22,701 nt of DNA from Planctomycetota bacterium (GTDB lineage: Bacteria; Planctomycetota; MHYJ01; JACPRB01), in the NCBI GenBank assembly GCA_016200125.1, contig JACQFK010000087.1, positions 1 to 22,701 on the forward strand, given 5' to 3'. The notes under the pieces were generated by a model, which did not search any database, was not told the origin of the DNA, and worked only from the letters and a program-made list of their open reading frames with translations. Positions within the stretch are counted from its first letter, which is position 1. Each line of letters starts with the position of its first letter. Made by a program: the position numbers and the translations under genes. Below, piece by piece: positions 7,945 through 14,671 of this stretch.

Positions 7945-8955
7945 ATGGTCCAAATCAACTTTGCAAGACGTGAAGTAAACTGCAAGATTGTTTTCTACGG
8001 TCCCGGCCTCTCGGGGAAGACCACGAACCTCGAGATCATCCACAAGAAGGTGCCGGACACCGCGCGCGGCAACCTGACCTCGATCGCGACGGAGCAGGAC
8101 CGCACCCTGTTCTTCGACTTCATGCCCCTGGATCTGGGCCAGGTGGCGGGAATGAAGACGAAGCTCTTCCTGTACACCGTGCCGGGCCAGGTCTACTACG
8201 ATTCGACCCGGAAGCTGGTGCTGCAGGGGGCGGACGGGGTTTCGTTCATCGCCGACTCCGATCCGAACCGGATGAACGACAACATCGAGTCGTTCAAGAA
8301 CCTCGAGCGCAACCTCAAGGACTACGGGGTCGACATCCGGAAGATCCCGCTGGTCATCCAGTACAACAAACGCGATCTTCCGGGCGCCCTCAGCGTCGCG
8401 GAACTCAACGCGAAGGTGAACCCGATCGGCGCCCCGACCTTCGAGGCGGTCGCCGTGAAGGGCGAAGGAGTCATGCAGACCCTGAAGGGCATCTCCAAGC
8501 TGGTCGTGGACCGGCTGAACGAGGAGTACGCGCCCGTGAAGTCTTCCGCGCCCGCGGCGGCTGCGGCGGCCGCTCCGGCGGCCCGCGCTCCGGCGCCGGC
8601 CCCCGCGGCTCCGCCTCCGAGGCCCCCGTCGGCGGTGACCCCGGCTCCGGCCGCGGCCCGTCCCGCGCCGCCTCCTCCCGCGCCCTCGGCCCGTCCGGCG
8701 CCTCCACCCCCGGCTCCCGCGGCCCGTCCCGCGCCTCCTCCGCCCGCTCCGCGGGCCCCTGCGCCCGCCCCGCGCCCGGCCCCGGCGCCGGCCCACGCGG
8801 CCGCCGCGCCCGCCGAGAAGAAGGGGGGCAAGGGCGGCCTGATCTTCGTCATCATCCTGCTCCTCCTCCTGGGCGGAGCCGGCGCGGCCTGGTACACGGG
8901 CGCCCTGAAGAACATCAAGGGCCTCGAGTTCCTGCCGCCCCCGCCTGGCAAATAG
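7945..8955 (+). CDS. mglA: MglA-family Ras-like GTPase with C-terminal membrane anchor
   Basis: Residues 1-195 are a complete MglA-type small GTPase: REVNCKIVFYGPG start, P-loop GPGLSGKT (19-26), TEQDRTLFFDF switch region, YTVPGQ (G3), YNKRDLP (G4) and an AVAVKGEGV G5 region. MglA is a cytoplasmic GTP-driven polarity switch regulated by its Roadblock partner MglB, which is encoded next at 9018. Family members are about 195 residues; this one has 336. Residues 200-290 are a Pro/Ala-rich linker with three 11-residue repeats ending ARPAPPPPAP. Next come EKKGGKGG, a membrane helix at 299-317 and a short Pro-rich tail. Basic residues before the helix place the GTPase in the cytoplasm, making it a tail-anchored MglA. 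The extension is in frame with no stop and has its own codon-level repeat, so read-through is not involved. It is transcribed from its own promoter with almost no leader. Confidence 0.93.
   Translation: MVQINFARREVNCKIVFYGPGLSGKTTNLEIIHKKVPDTARGNLTSIATEQDRTLFFDFMPLDLGQVAGMKTKLFLYTVPGQVYYDSTRKLVLQGADGVSFIADSDPNRMNDNIESFKNLERNLKDYGVDIRKIPLVIQYNKRDLPGALSVAELNAKVNPIGAPTFEAVAVKGEGVMQTLKGISKLVVDRLNEEYAPVKSSAPAAAAAAAPAARAPAPAPAAPPPRPPSAVTPAPAAARPAPPPPAPSARPAPPPPAPAARPAPPPPAPRAPAPAPRPAPAPAHAAAAPAEKKGGKGGLIFVIILLLLLGGAGAAWYTGALKNIKGLEFLPPPPGK
8653..8751 (+). repeat. 3 x 33-bp in-gene tandem repeat (Pro/Ala linker of MglA)
   Basis: Three consecutive 11-codon units encode [AS]ARPAPPPPAP (residues 237-269). 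Synonymous codons differ between units, so the repeat is kept at protein level rather than being a fresh DNA duplication. It forms a rigid, extended linker between GTPase and membrane helix. Confidence 0.85.
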
Positions 8956-8968
8956 CGGTTTGGAATTT

Positions 8969-8996
8969 TTGCTGAATCGATCCGTCGTGTGATAAA
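8969..8996 (+). promoter_or_regulatory. Possible weak promoter upstream of mglB
   Basis: TTGCTG (8969-8974), 16-nt spacer, GATAAA (8991-8996) in an AT-richer 62-nt gap between mglA and mglB. It matches consensus only partly; co-transcription from the mglA promoter is also possible. Confidence 0.35.
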
Positions 8997-9017
8997 GTAA
9001 TCCCGGAGGGATAGAAC

Positions 9018-9530
9018 ATGGCGATGGGCAAGGCGGACGAGTCACTGAGATCGACCCGGCTTGTCTTCTACAAGGAAGACATCGAGAAGATCGCCAAGGT
9101 TCTCAACACCTTCCTCAAGAACGCCAACGCCCGCTGCGTCCTGCTCGTCGACAAGGACGGCCACCTCGTCACCAAGGAAGGCGAGTCCTCCACCTACGAC
9201 ATGGACACGATCTCCGCCCTCGTCGCCGGCTCCTTCGCCGCCACCAAGCAGATGGCGAAGCTCCTGGGCGAGGAGGAGTTCTCGATCATGTTCCACCAGG
9301 GCAAGAAGGACAACATCCAGCTGTCCCTCGTCGGCGAGCGCACCATCCTGGCCGTCATCTTCGACGACAAGACGACCCTGGGCATGGTCCGGCTCTATGC
9401 CAGCCAGGTCTCCTCGAAGCTGGGCGAGCTCTTCAACGAGATCGCCGACCGCAAGAGCGAAGGCGAGAAGATCTCCCAGGAGTTCGGCCAGGCGGCCAAG
9501 GGAAAGCTGGACGACATCTTCGGCGCCTGA
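9018..9530 (+). CDS. mglB: MglB-like Roadblock/LC7 regulator of MglA
   Basis: A 170-residue Roadblock protein that follows the pattern of Myxococcus MglB along most of its length: an N-terminal Y-x-E-D/E-I helix, ANARCVLLVDKDGHLVTKEG, a helix with ALVAGSFAATKQMAKLLGE, EEFSIMFHQGKKDNIQLSLVGERTILAVIFDDKTTLGMVRL, a helix, and a short acidic C-terminus ending DDIFGA. MglB homodimers bind MglA-GTP, stimulate hydrolysis and set polarity, and the C-terminal helix contributes to the MglA contact. This should be the direct partner of the tail-anchored MglA 62 bp upstream. The order mglA-mglB is the reverse of Myxococcus. ATG 9018 is preceded by GGAGG at 8-nt spacing; a second ATG two codons later is a minor alternative. 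Confidence 0.9.
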   Translation: MAMGKADESLRSTRLVFYKEDIEKIAKVLNTFLKNANARCVLLVDKDGHLVTKEGESSTYDMDTISALVAGSFAATKQMAKLLGEEEFSIMFHQGKKDNIQLSLVGERTILAVIFDDKTTLGMVRLYASQVSSKLGELFNEIADRKSEGEKISQEFGQAAKGKLDDIFGA

Positions 9531-9585
9531 CCCGCCGAGGCCCCCCCGCACCCTCACTTCGGATCTTCGCGTGCGTCGATTGATC

Positions 9586-9614
9586 TTTACAGCGGACGAT
9601 TCTCCGGTGACAAT
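9586..9614 (+). promoter_or_regulatory. sigma70 promoter of zinc-ribbon gene
   Basis: TTTACA (9586-9591, 5/6), 17-nt spacer, GACAAT (9609-9614, 4/6). It gives a leader of about 50 nt ending with AAGGGG 10 nt before ATG 9673. The rest of the 142-bp gap after mglB shows nothing else. Confidence 0.55.
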
Positions 9615-9672
9615 CGGCGGCGACGGGAGTTAGGATAGAGGCAGGAAGCGCTCGACAAGGGGTCAACGGAAC

Positions 9673-10308
9673 ATGATCAAGCGAACCGTGAAGTCCAGGG
9701 CGGTCGCGCCGCCCCCGCCCGCGGCCGGCGAAAGGGTCCGCTTCACCTGCCCCTGCGGCGCGGGGCTCCGCGTGCCCGTCTCCCGCGTGAACGGCCACGG
9801 CCGCTGCCCCGTCTGCGTCCAGCGCCTCCTGCTGACGGGCACCAAGGACCGCCAGGGCCGCTGGCACCTCGAGGCCGTCTACCTGGGCGATTCCGATGCC
9901 AGCGGCTCGACGTTCATCATCGAAGGGCCTCCGCCGCCCTCGGTGCGCAAGGCGATCGTCGTCAAGCCCGCCCCGGCGAAGGCCGCGCCTCCGACGCGCG
10001 CGCCGATCGTCACCTCCGTCACCACGACGGGGACCAAGGTCACCACGAAGACGGCGGGGGGGAAGTCCTACCGCATCGAGGACCATTTCCAGGAGATCGC
10101 CGAGGTCCCCGAGAAGCTGCCCTTCAAGTGCCCCTGCGGCCGGCGGCTCGTGGCCCGGCCCTCCAACGTGGACAAGCGCGGCAAGTGCCCCTGGTGCCAG
10201 GCCCGGCTGCTCCTGGTGGGCAAGGTCAACCCGCGCACCCGGAAACTGGAAATTCATCCTCTGGTCGTCGAAAGTCCCCGAAGCGGTGACACAATGGTCA
10301 TCGGATAG
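9673..10308 (+). CDS. Tandem zinc-ribbon protein with duplicated ~65-residue module
   Basis: A 211-residue protein made of two copies of the same module joined by a low-complexity Ala/Pro/Thr linker. Module 1 has cysteines C26, C28, C45 and C48 (FTCPCG...GRCPVC); module 2 has C153, C155, C172 and C175 (FKCPCG...GKCPWC). Both have identical CxC-x16-CxxC spacing followed by RLLL-type strands, so each should bind one zinc. Each module ends in a similar short motif (GSTFIIEG and GDTMVIG), with a threonine before hydrophobic residues; the second ends the protein. There is no signal peptide or membrane helix. Function is unknown; zinc ribbons of this kind usually mediate protein or nucleic-acid contacts. 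It sits between mglB and the RING-like gene, 15 bp before the latter, and probably shares its transcript. Confidence 0.75.
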   Translation: MIKRTVKSRAVAPPPPAAGERVRFTCPCGAGLRVPVSRVNGHGRCPVCVQRLLLTGTKDRQGRWHLEAVYLGDSDASGSTFIIEGPPPPSVRKAIVVKPAPAKAAPPTRAPIVTSVTTTGTKVTTKTAGGKSYRIEDHFQEIAEVPEKLPFKCPCGRRLVARPSNVDKRGKCPWCQARLLLVGKVNPRTRKLEIHPLVVESPRSGDTMVIG

Positions 10309-10323
10309 TCGTCCAACGGTTGT

Positions 10324-11220
10324 ATGGAACTCCTGGTCATCTTCGTCATCATCTTCATCATCTACGGGGCCGGGTGGATCTGGCAGACGGTCAACGACAT
10401 CCTCAGGGACGCCAACCGCGTGCAGTGGGACGCCCCGCCGGGCGCCGTCTCCGCGCGGGCCGCAAAGGTCCTCGTCGGGGGCCATGACCTGGCGGAGCTC
10501 AACCGCGCCTACCAGCGCTTCGCCGAGTCGCGGGGCGGGGAGCTTCACAACCGCCAGCTCTTCCAGAGCCCGAAGGTGTCCTTCGTCCACCACGGCGCCC
10601 GCGCGCTCCTGTCGATCTACGAGTCGGGCGACTCCTCCGGCACCCTTCACACGCAGCTGACCTACACCGTCCCCGAGGGCTGGCCGCACCGCCTCGAGGT
10701 GTTCCCCCAGCGGGGGCCCGAGGGCGGCCTCAGCACGCCCAACGACCTCCGGATCGGCGACGAGGAGTTCGACCGTCGCTTCATCGTCAAGTCCAACGAG
10801 GAGCGCTTCGCGCGGGAGTACCTCGACGGCGCCGCGCGCCAGGCGATGGAGGACCTGCGCAACCTGCTGCGGAACGACCGCATCCTGGTCTCGATCAATT
10901 CGTCGCGCCTGATGGTCCGCAAGGAGTCCGTGATCTCGGGCGTGGACGACCTGGCGGTCTTCGCCGACCTCGCCGGCCGCCTGCACGACCGCATCGAGCT
11001 CTTCTGGCAGCGGGCCAGCGGGATCGAGATCCTGGAGGGGCCCGCGGGCGAGCCCGACCCTGGCCGGCCGATCTGCCAGATCTGCGGCTCCGACATCGCC
11101 CCCGAGGCGCGCGTCGCCTGCCGCCGCTGCGGCACGCCCCACCACAAAGACTGCTGGGAGTTCAACGGGCAGTGCTCCACCTACGCCTGCGGGGAAAAGC
11201 GCTTCGCGGCCCGCAAGTAG
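10324..11220 (+). CDS. Membrane-anchored protein with C-terminal prokaryotic RING-like zinc finger
   Basis: A 298-residue protein. Residues 2-22 are one hydrophobic helix (LLVIFVIIFIIYGAGWIW). The middle (about 40-235) is a soluble domain of no recognised family, with a long helical segment containing AARQAMEDLRNLLRN. The C-terminus holds C251-x2-C254-x11-C266-x2-C269-x3-H273/H274-x2-C277-x6-C284-x4-C289, including HHKDCWEFNGQC, which matches the prokaryotic RING finger family 1 pattern. RING folds bind two zinc ions and in eukaryotes recruit ubiquitin E2 enzymes; no ubiquitin-like, E1 or E2 gene is visible here, so a ligase role is not supported. It starts 15 bp after the zinc-ribbon stop, whose TAG is in the same frame, so ATG 10324 is the only sensible start. 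There is no Shine-Dalgarno; translation is probably coupled. Confidence 0.75.
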   Translation: MELLVIFVIIFIIYGAGWIWQTVNDILRDANRVQWDAPPGAVSARAAKVLVGGHDLAELNRAYQRFAESRGGELHNRQLFQSPKVSFVHHGARALLSIYESGDSSGTLHTQLTYTVPEGWPHRLEVFPQRGPEGGLSTPNDLRIGDEEFDRRFIVKSNEERFAREYLDGAARQAMEDLRNLLRNDRILVSINSSRLMVRKESVISGVDDLAVFADLAGRLHDRIELFWQRASGIEILEGPAGEPDPGRPICQICGSDIAPEARVACRRCGTPHHKDCWEFNGQCSTYACGEKRFAARK

Positions 11221-11234
11221 TCCGCCCCTCCGGA

Positions 11235-11240
11235 TATACT
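11235..11240 (+). promoter_or_regulatory. -10 element 7 nt before a start codon (leaderless)
   Basis: TATACT (5/6) ends 7 nt before ATG 11248, so transcription would begin at or next to the start codon. There is no Shine-Dalgarno and no convincing -35. Confidence 0.45.
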
Positions 11241-11247
11241 CGTAGCC

Positions 11248-12672
11248 ATGGCGGACTCCCGGCTCGCCGCGCTGCTCGCCGGCGCGGCCTTCCTGGCCCG
11301 GCTCGTCGCCTGTCTCGGCACCGCGATCTTCGGCACGGACGGCGGCAATCTGCTGCTCATGGCCGACTGGATGAGGGCCGGGCGCTTCCACGACGCGCTG
11401 TCGCTGTCCTACCATCCGCTCTATCCGCTGCTGGTCGCCGTCGCGGGCCCGCTGGCCGGCGGGACGGAATCCGCGGGCGCCGCTGTCTCGGTCCTGCTCG
11501 GCGCCGCCGCCGCGTTTCCGCTCTTCCTGACGGTCCGCGACATCTTCGGACGCCCCGCGGCCTTTTTCACGACCCTGCTCTACGCGTTCAGCCCGGCGAT
11601 CCTCGAGGTCCAGTCCGAGGCGATGACCGAAGGCGCGTACATGTTCTTCCTCTTCTCGTCGCTGAGGCTCGCCTGGAAGATGAGGGAGCAGCCGTCGCTC
11701 GAGCGGGGGGCGGTCCTCGGCGCCTGCGCGTCGGCGGCGTTCCTCGCGCGGCCCGAAGGGCTCCTCGCCGTGACGCTGGCCGTCGCCTGGCCGCTGTCCG
11801 GACGCGACTCGACCGCGAAGCGCGCGAGCGGGGCGCTCGTCACGCTGGCCGTCGCCCTCCTCCTGGCGTCGCCCTACCTGCTCTGGGTGAAGGCGGAGCG
11901 GGGGCGCTGGGCTCTGTCGCTGCGGGCGAGCGCCCGCTCCGCCGAGCGGGCGCTGGCGGGCGATGAGAGCGCCTCGGAGCAGGAGGCGGGCGCGAAGTCG
12001 CGTCTTTATGGCATCTACGTCCACTCGATGTTCCGGATGACCGCGATGGGCCTGCTGATCCCCTTTCATCTGCTGGGACTCGCCTCCCTGAAGCGGATCG
12101 GCTGGAGAAACGGGCTGTTCTACTTCAGCTGGCCCCTGGGGCTGCTGGGCGGAACGCTGTTCGTCCTGCGCGCGCACGACTTCATGAGCGGGCGCTATCT
12201 GCTCGCGGGGATGACGCTGTTGAACGCGCTCGCAGCCCTCGGCATGACGCGGGCACTGGAGTTCGCCGCGGAGCGGAAGCTCCGGCCCGCCCTGGGCCTG
12301 GCCGTCCTGCTGGCGGTCGCCGTGCTTCCGGGACTTGGAATGTTCCGGCTCAGGCGCCATGAGCTGCAGAGCGCCCGGAGCGCGGCGGACTGGATCCGGT
12401 CGCAGGGTCCGCCGCCCGCGGGGATTTCCGGACCGGTGTCGCAGGTCGCGTACCTCGCGGGCTGCCGGTCGATCTACAGCGGCCTCACGGAGGCCGCGCT
12501 GCGGGAGCAGATCGGGAGCCGCGAGGTCGAGTACTACGTGTACAGCGAGAAGGACGTGCAGCGGAGGCCGGCCTACATCGCGCTCCTGCGGTCCTGCGAT
12601 CTCCTGCAGGCCCCGGTCGCCGTGGCGGGACCTCCCGGGACGCTGCAGATGTACGTCCAGCGGGTAAGATGA
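11248..12672 (+). CDS. GT39/ArnT-like polytopic membrane glycosyltransferase
   Basis: A 474-residue protein with about 10 hydrophobic segments and a charged C-terminal part outside the membrane. The order is typical of the PMT/ArnT (PMT_2-like) superfamily: a first helix, a loop with an acidic residue (FGTDGGNLLLMADW), then HPLYPLL before the next helices, and a positively charged segment. These enzymes transfer a sugar from a polyprenyl-phosphate donor on the outer face of the inner membrane, to lipid A, glycans or proteins. The acceptor cannot be told here. It precedes the initiating phosphoglycosyltransferase gene by 7 bp, so the two are probably one operon of a surface polysaccharide. The possible catalytic aspartate is in the first loop (GTD). 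An alternative is a flippase-like GT-C of another family. Confidence 0.75.
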   Translation: MADSRLAALLAGAAFLARLVACLGTAIFGTDGGNLLLMADWMRAGRFHDALSLSYHPLYPLLVAVAGPLAGGTESAGAAVSVLLGAAAAFPLFLTVRDIFGRPAAFFTTLLYAFSPAILEVQSEAMTEGAYMFFLFSSLRLAWKMREQPSLERGAVLGACASAAFLARPEGLLAVTLAVAWPLSGRDSTAKRASGALVTLAVALLLASPYLLWVKAERGRWALSLRASARSAERALAGDESASEQEAGAKSRLYGIYVHSMFRMTAMGLLIPFHLLGLASLKRIGWRNGLFYFSWPLGLLGGTLFVLRAHDFMSGRYLLAGMTLLNALAALGMTRALEFAAERKLRPALGLAVLLAVAVLPGLGMFRLRRHELQSARSAADWIRSQGPPPAGISGPVSQVAYLAGCRSIYSGLTEAALREQIGSREVEYYVYSEKDVQRRPAYIALLRSCDLLQAPVAVAGPPGTLQMYVQRVR

Positions 12673-12679
12673 GACGGCC

Positions 12680-14098
12680 ATGTTGAACCGGCGGCGACGG
12701 GGACTCCGGGTCTTCGCCTATTTCGCGGCGGAGCTCCTGGTGGTCGCGGCCTCGTTCGTGCTGGCCTACGAGATCCGCCGCCGGATGTCCTGGGGGCCGG
12801 GCCTCGATCCCCTCGGGACCTATCTCTGGCTGCTGCCCGCGTCGATCGCGATCTGGGGCGCCTTTCTCTGGATCCCGAACACCTACGAGGGCTTCCGGTC
12901 GCGGAGCGCCGCGATGCACGCCGTCGCGTCGGCGGCGACCTGCGCGCTCGGCATCGCGGCGCTCTTCGCCGTCGTGACCCTCTTCAAGCGCTACAACGTC
13001 CACCGCAGCCTGATCGGCCTCTTCGGCGTCACGGCTTTCGCGGGGCTCTTTGCGACGCGGCTGGTCGCGCGGGCCTTCCTCGCGCACTACACCCTGAAGG
13101 GCTACGACCGGCACTACGTCGTCATCGGCGGGATCCATCCGGAGGCGATCGCCCTGGCGGAGTTCCTCGAGGGCGCGCCCGGGGCCGTCTTCCAGATCCG
13201 CGGCTTCGTCACGGAGCAGGCGACCGACCCGAGCCGGCCGATCGGCTCCTGGACGGTGCTGGGGACCTACGCGGACCTCCCGTCGATCGCCTCGAAGATG
13301 CCCGTGGACGAGGTCTACCTGCTGCCGACCTCCGGATCCATGGAGAGCCAGCTGGACCTGGTGCGCCACTGCGAGTCGATGGGCATCACGGTCCACCTGC
13401 GGCTGTCGTCGCTGGAGAAGACCATTTCGCGGCTGGAACTGGTGGAGGCGGCGGGCGGGGAGTACTTGAGGTTCACGACGGCGCCCAAGGGCGGCGCCGC
13501 GCTCCTCGCGAAGCGCGTCGTCGACGTGACGGTCGCGCTCCTCATGCTGGCGCTGCTCTCGCCCTTCCTGCTGCTGGCGGCGCTGCTGGTCCGGCTGGGC
13601 TCGAGGGGTCCGGCGATCTTCCGGCAGGACCGGGCGGGGATGAACGGCCGGGTCTTCACGCTCTACAAGTTCCGGACGATGAGGCAGGACGCCGACCAGG
13701 AGCGGGCGGGCCTCGAATCGCGCACCGAGATGGACGGGCCCGTCTTCAAGATGAAGGACGATCCGCGGGTCACCGGCCTGGGCCGGCTGCTGCGCAAGAC
13801 CTCGATCGACGAGCTCCCGCAGCTCTGGAACGTGGTGAAGGGGGACATGTCGCTCGTCGGTCCCCGGCCCTTGCCGGTCTACGAGGTCGAGAAGTTCGAG
13901 CCCTGGCAGCGCCGGAGGATGACCATGCGGCCGGGCATCACGGGCCTCTGGCAGGTCCAGGGCCGCAACCGGGTGACCAGCTTCGCCGACTGGATGCGGA
14001 TGGACCTGGAGTACGTGGACCGCTGGTCGCTGGGGCTGGACGTGAAGATCCTGCTCCGGACGATCCCCGCGGTGCTTGGGGGCAGGGGAGCCTACTGA
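12680..14098 (+). CDS. WbaP/WcaJ-type polyprenyl-phosphate glycosylphosphotransferase
   Basis: A 472-residue enzyme that starts polysaccharide repeat-unit assembly by transferring a sugar-1-phosphate from a nucleotide sugar to undecaprenyl phosphate at the inner membrane. Four N-terminal hydrophobic helices (within residues 1-145) are followed by a soluble Rossmann-like region (YVVIGG, about 150-260). The catalytic bacterial sugar transferase domain follows (about 276-472): a membrane helix after KRVVDV, then FRQDRAGMNGRVFTLYKFRTM, the TSIDELPQLWNVVKGDMSLVGPRP core and GITGLWQVQGRN. The DE pair (IDELPQ) and VGPRP are the expected active-site features. Length and layout fit the large WbaP class, not the short PglC class. 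Sugar specificity cannot be read. A TAAGAT 9 nt before ATG 12680 could be a second promoter; otherwise it is co-transcribed with 11248. It ends convergently, 18 bp from rmlC. Confidence 0.93.
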   Translation: MLNRRRRGLRVFAYFAAELLVVAASFVLAYEIRRRMSWGPGLDPLGTYLWLLPASIAIWGAFLWIPNTYEGFRSRSAAMHAVASAATCALGIAALFAVVTLFKRYNVHRSLIGLFGVTAFAGLFATRLVARAFLAHYTLKGYDRHYVVIGGIHPEAIALAEFLEGAPGAVFQIRGFVTEQATDPSRPIGSWTVLGTYADLPSIASKMPVDEVYLLPTSGSMESQLDLVRHCESMGITVHLRLSSLEKTISRLELVEAAGGEYLRFTTAPKGGAALLAKRVVDVTVALLMLALLSPFLLLAALLVRLGSRGPAIFRQDRAGMNGRVFTLYKFRTMRQDADQERAGLESRTEMDGPVFKMKDDPRVTGLGRLLRKTSIDELPQLWNVVKGDMSLVGPRPLPVYEVEKFEPWQRRRMTMRPGITGLWQVQGRNRVTSFADWMRMDLEYVDRWSLGLDVKILLRTIPAVLGGRGAY

Positions 14099-14116
14099 CA
14101 GATCGACTTCTTTGGT

Positions 14117-14671
14117 TTATGGAAGCTGGGGGAGGTCGCGAGCGTCGGCCAGAGCCGGATAAGCCGCATCCCTCGGGTTGAGAAGGGGGGTGATCCCCGT
14201 GAGCGGCCAGGCGATGCCGAGCTTCGGGTCGTTCCAGGCGATCCCGCGCTCCTCCTTCGGGGCGTAGAAGTCCGAGCACTTGTAGAGGAACTCGGCGGTC
14301 TCGCTCAGCACCAGGAATCCGTGGGCGAAGCCGACCGGGACGTACATCTGGCGGCGGTTCGCGCCCGTCAGGATCTCGCCCACCCACTTGCCGAAGGTCG
14401 GGCTGCCGCGACGGATGTCCACCGCGACGTCGAAGACGTGCCCCTGCAGCACGCGGACGAGCTTGGCCTGCGGCTTTCCGTGCTGGTAGTGAAGTCCGCG
14501 CAGCACGCCTTTGCGGCTGAAGGAGTGGTTGTCCTGGACGAAGCGCTCGGGGATCCCGAGGCCCTTGAAGACGTCCTCGCTGTAGGTCTCGTAGAAGTGG
14601 CCGCGGGCGTCCTCGAAGACCTTGGGCTCGAGGAGACAGACCCCGGGGATCGCCAGCTCGATGCGTTTCAC
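14117..14671 (-). CDS. rmlC: dTDP-4-dehydrorhamnose 3,5-epimerase
   Basis: A 184-residue cupin-fold enzyme that epimerises dTDP-4-keto-6-deoxyglucose at C3 and C5 on the way to dTDP-L-rhamnose (or a related deoxysugar). Motifs: DARGHFYETY near the N-terminus, RGLHYQ with catalytic base H61, PVGFAHGF, and the tyrosine Y130 in EFLYKCSDFY, followed by WNDPKLGIAWP. D168 is the expected partner of the histidine. Length matches the family. The GTG start (14671) overlaps the TGA of the upstream GT2 gene as GTGA, indicating translational coupling; residues further upstream are not homologous. RmlA, RmlB and RmlD are not in the window, so the final sugar depends on genes elsewhere. Confidence 0.93.
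   Translation of the reverse strand: MKRIELAIPGVCLLEPKVFEDARGHFYETYSEDVFKGLGIPERFVQDNHSFSRKGVLRGLHYQHGKPQAKLVRVLQGHVFDVAVDIRRGSPTFGKWVGEILTGANRRQMYVPVGFAHGFLVLSETAEFLYKCSDFYAPKEERGIAWNDPKLGIAWPLTGITPLLNPRDAAYPALADARDLPQLP

Noticed and set aside
8653..8751. Tandem repeat as a CRISPR-like or satellite array
   Set aside because: It is in frame, has no spacers and encodes a Pro/Ala linker; the repeat is protein-level.
10324..11220. RING-like protein as part of a bacterial ubiquitin-ligase pathway
   Set aside because: No E1, E2, ubiquitin-like or deubiquitinase gene occurs in the window, so such a role has no support here.
9433..12681. 1082-codon open frame on the minus strand
   Set aside because: Antisense to four well-supported genes, with low-complexity composition typical of a shadow frame.
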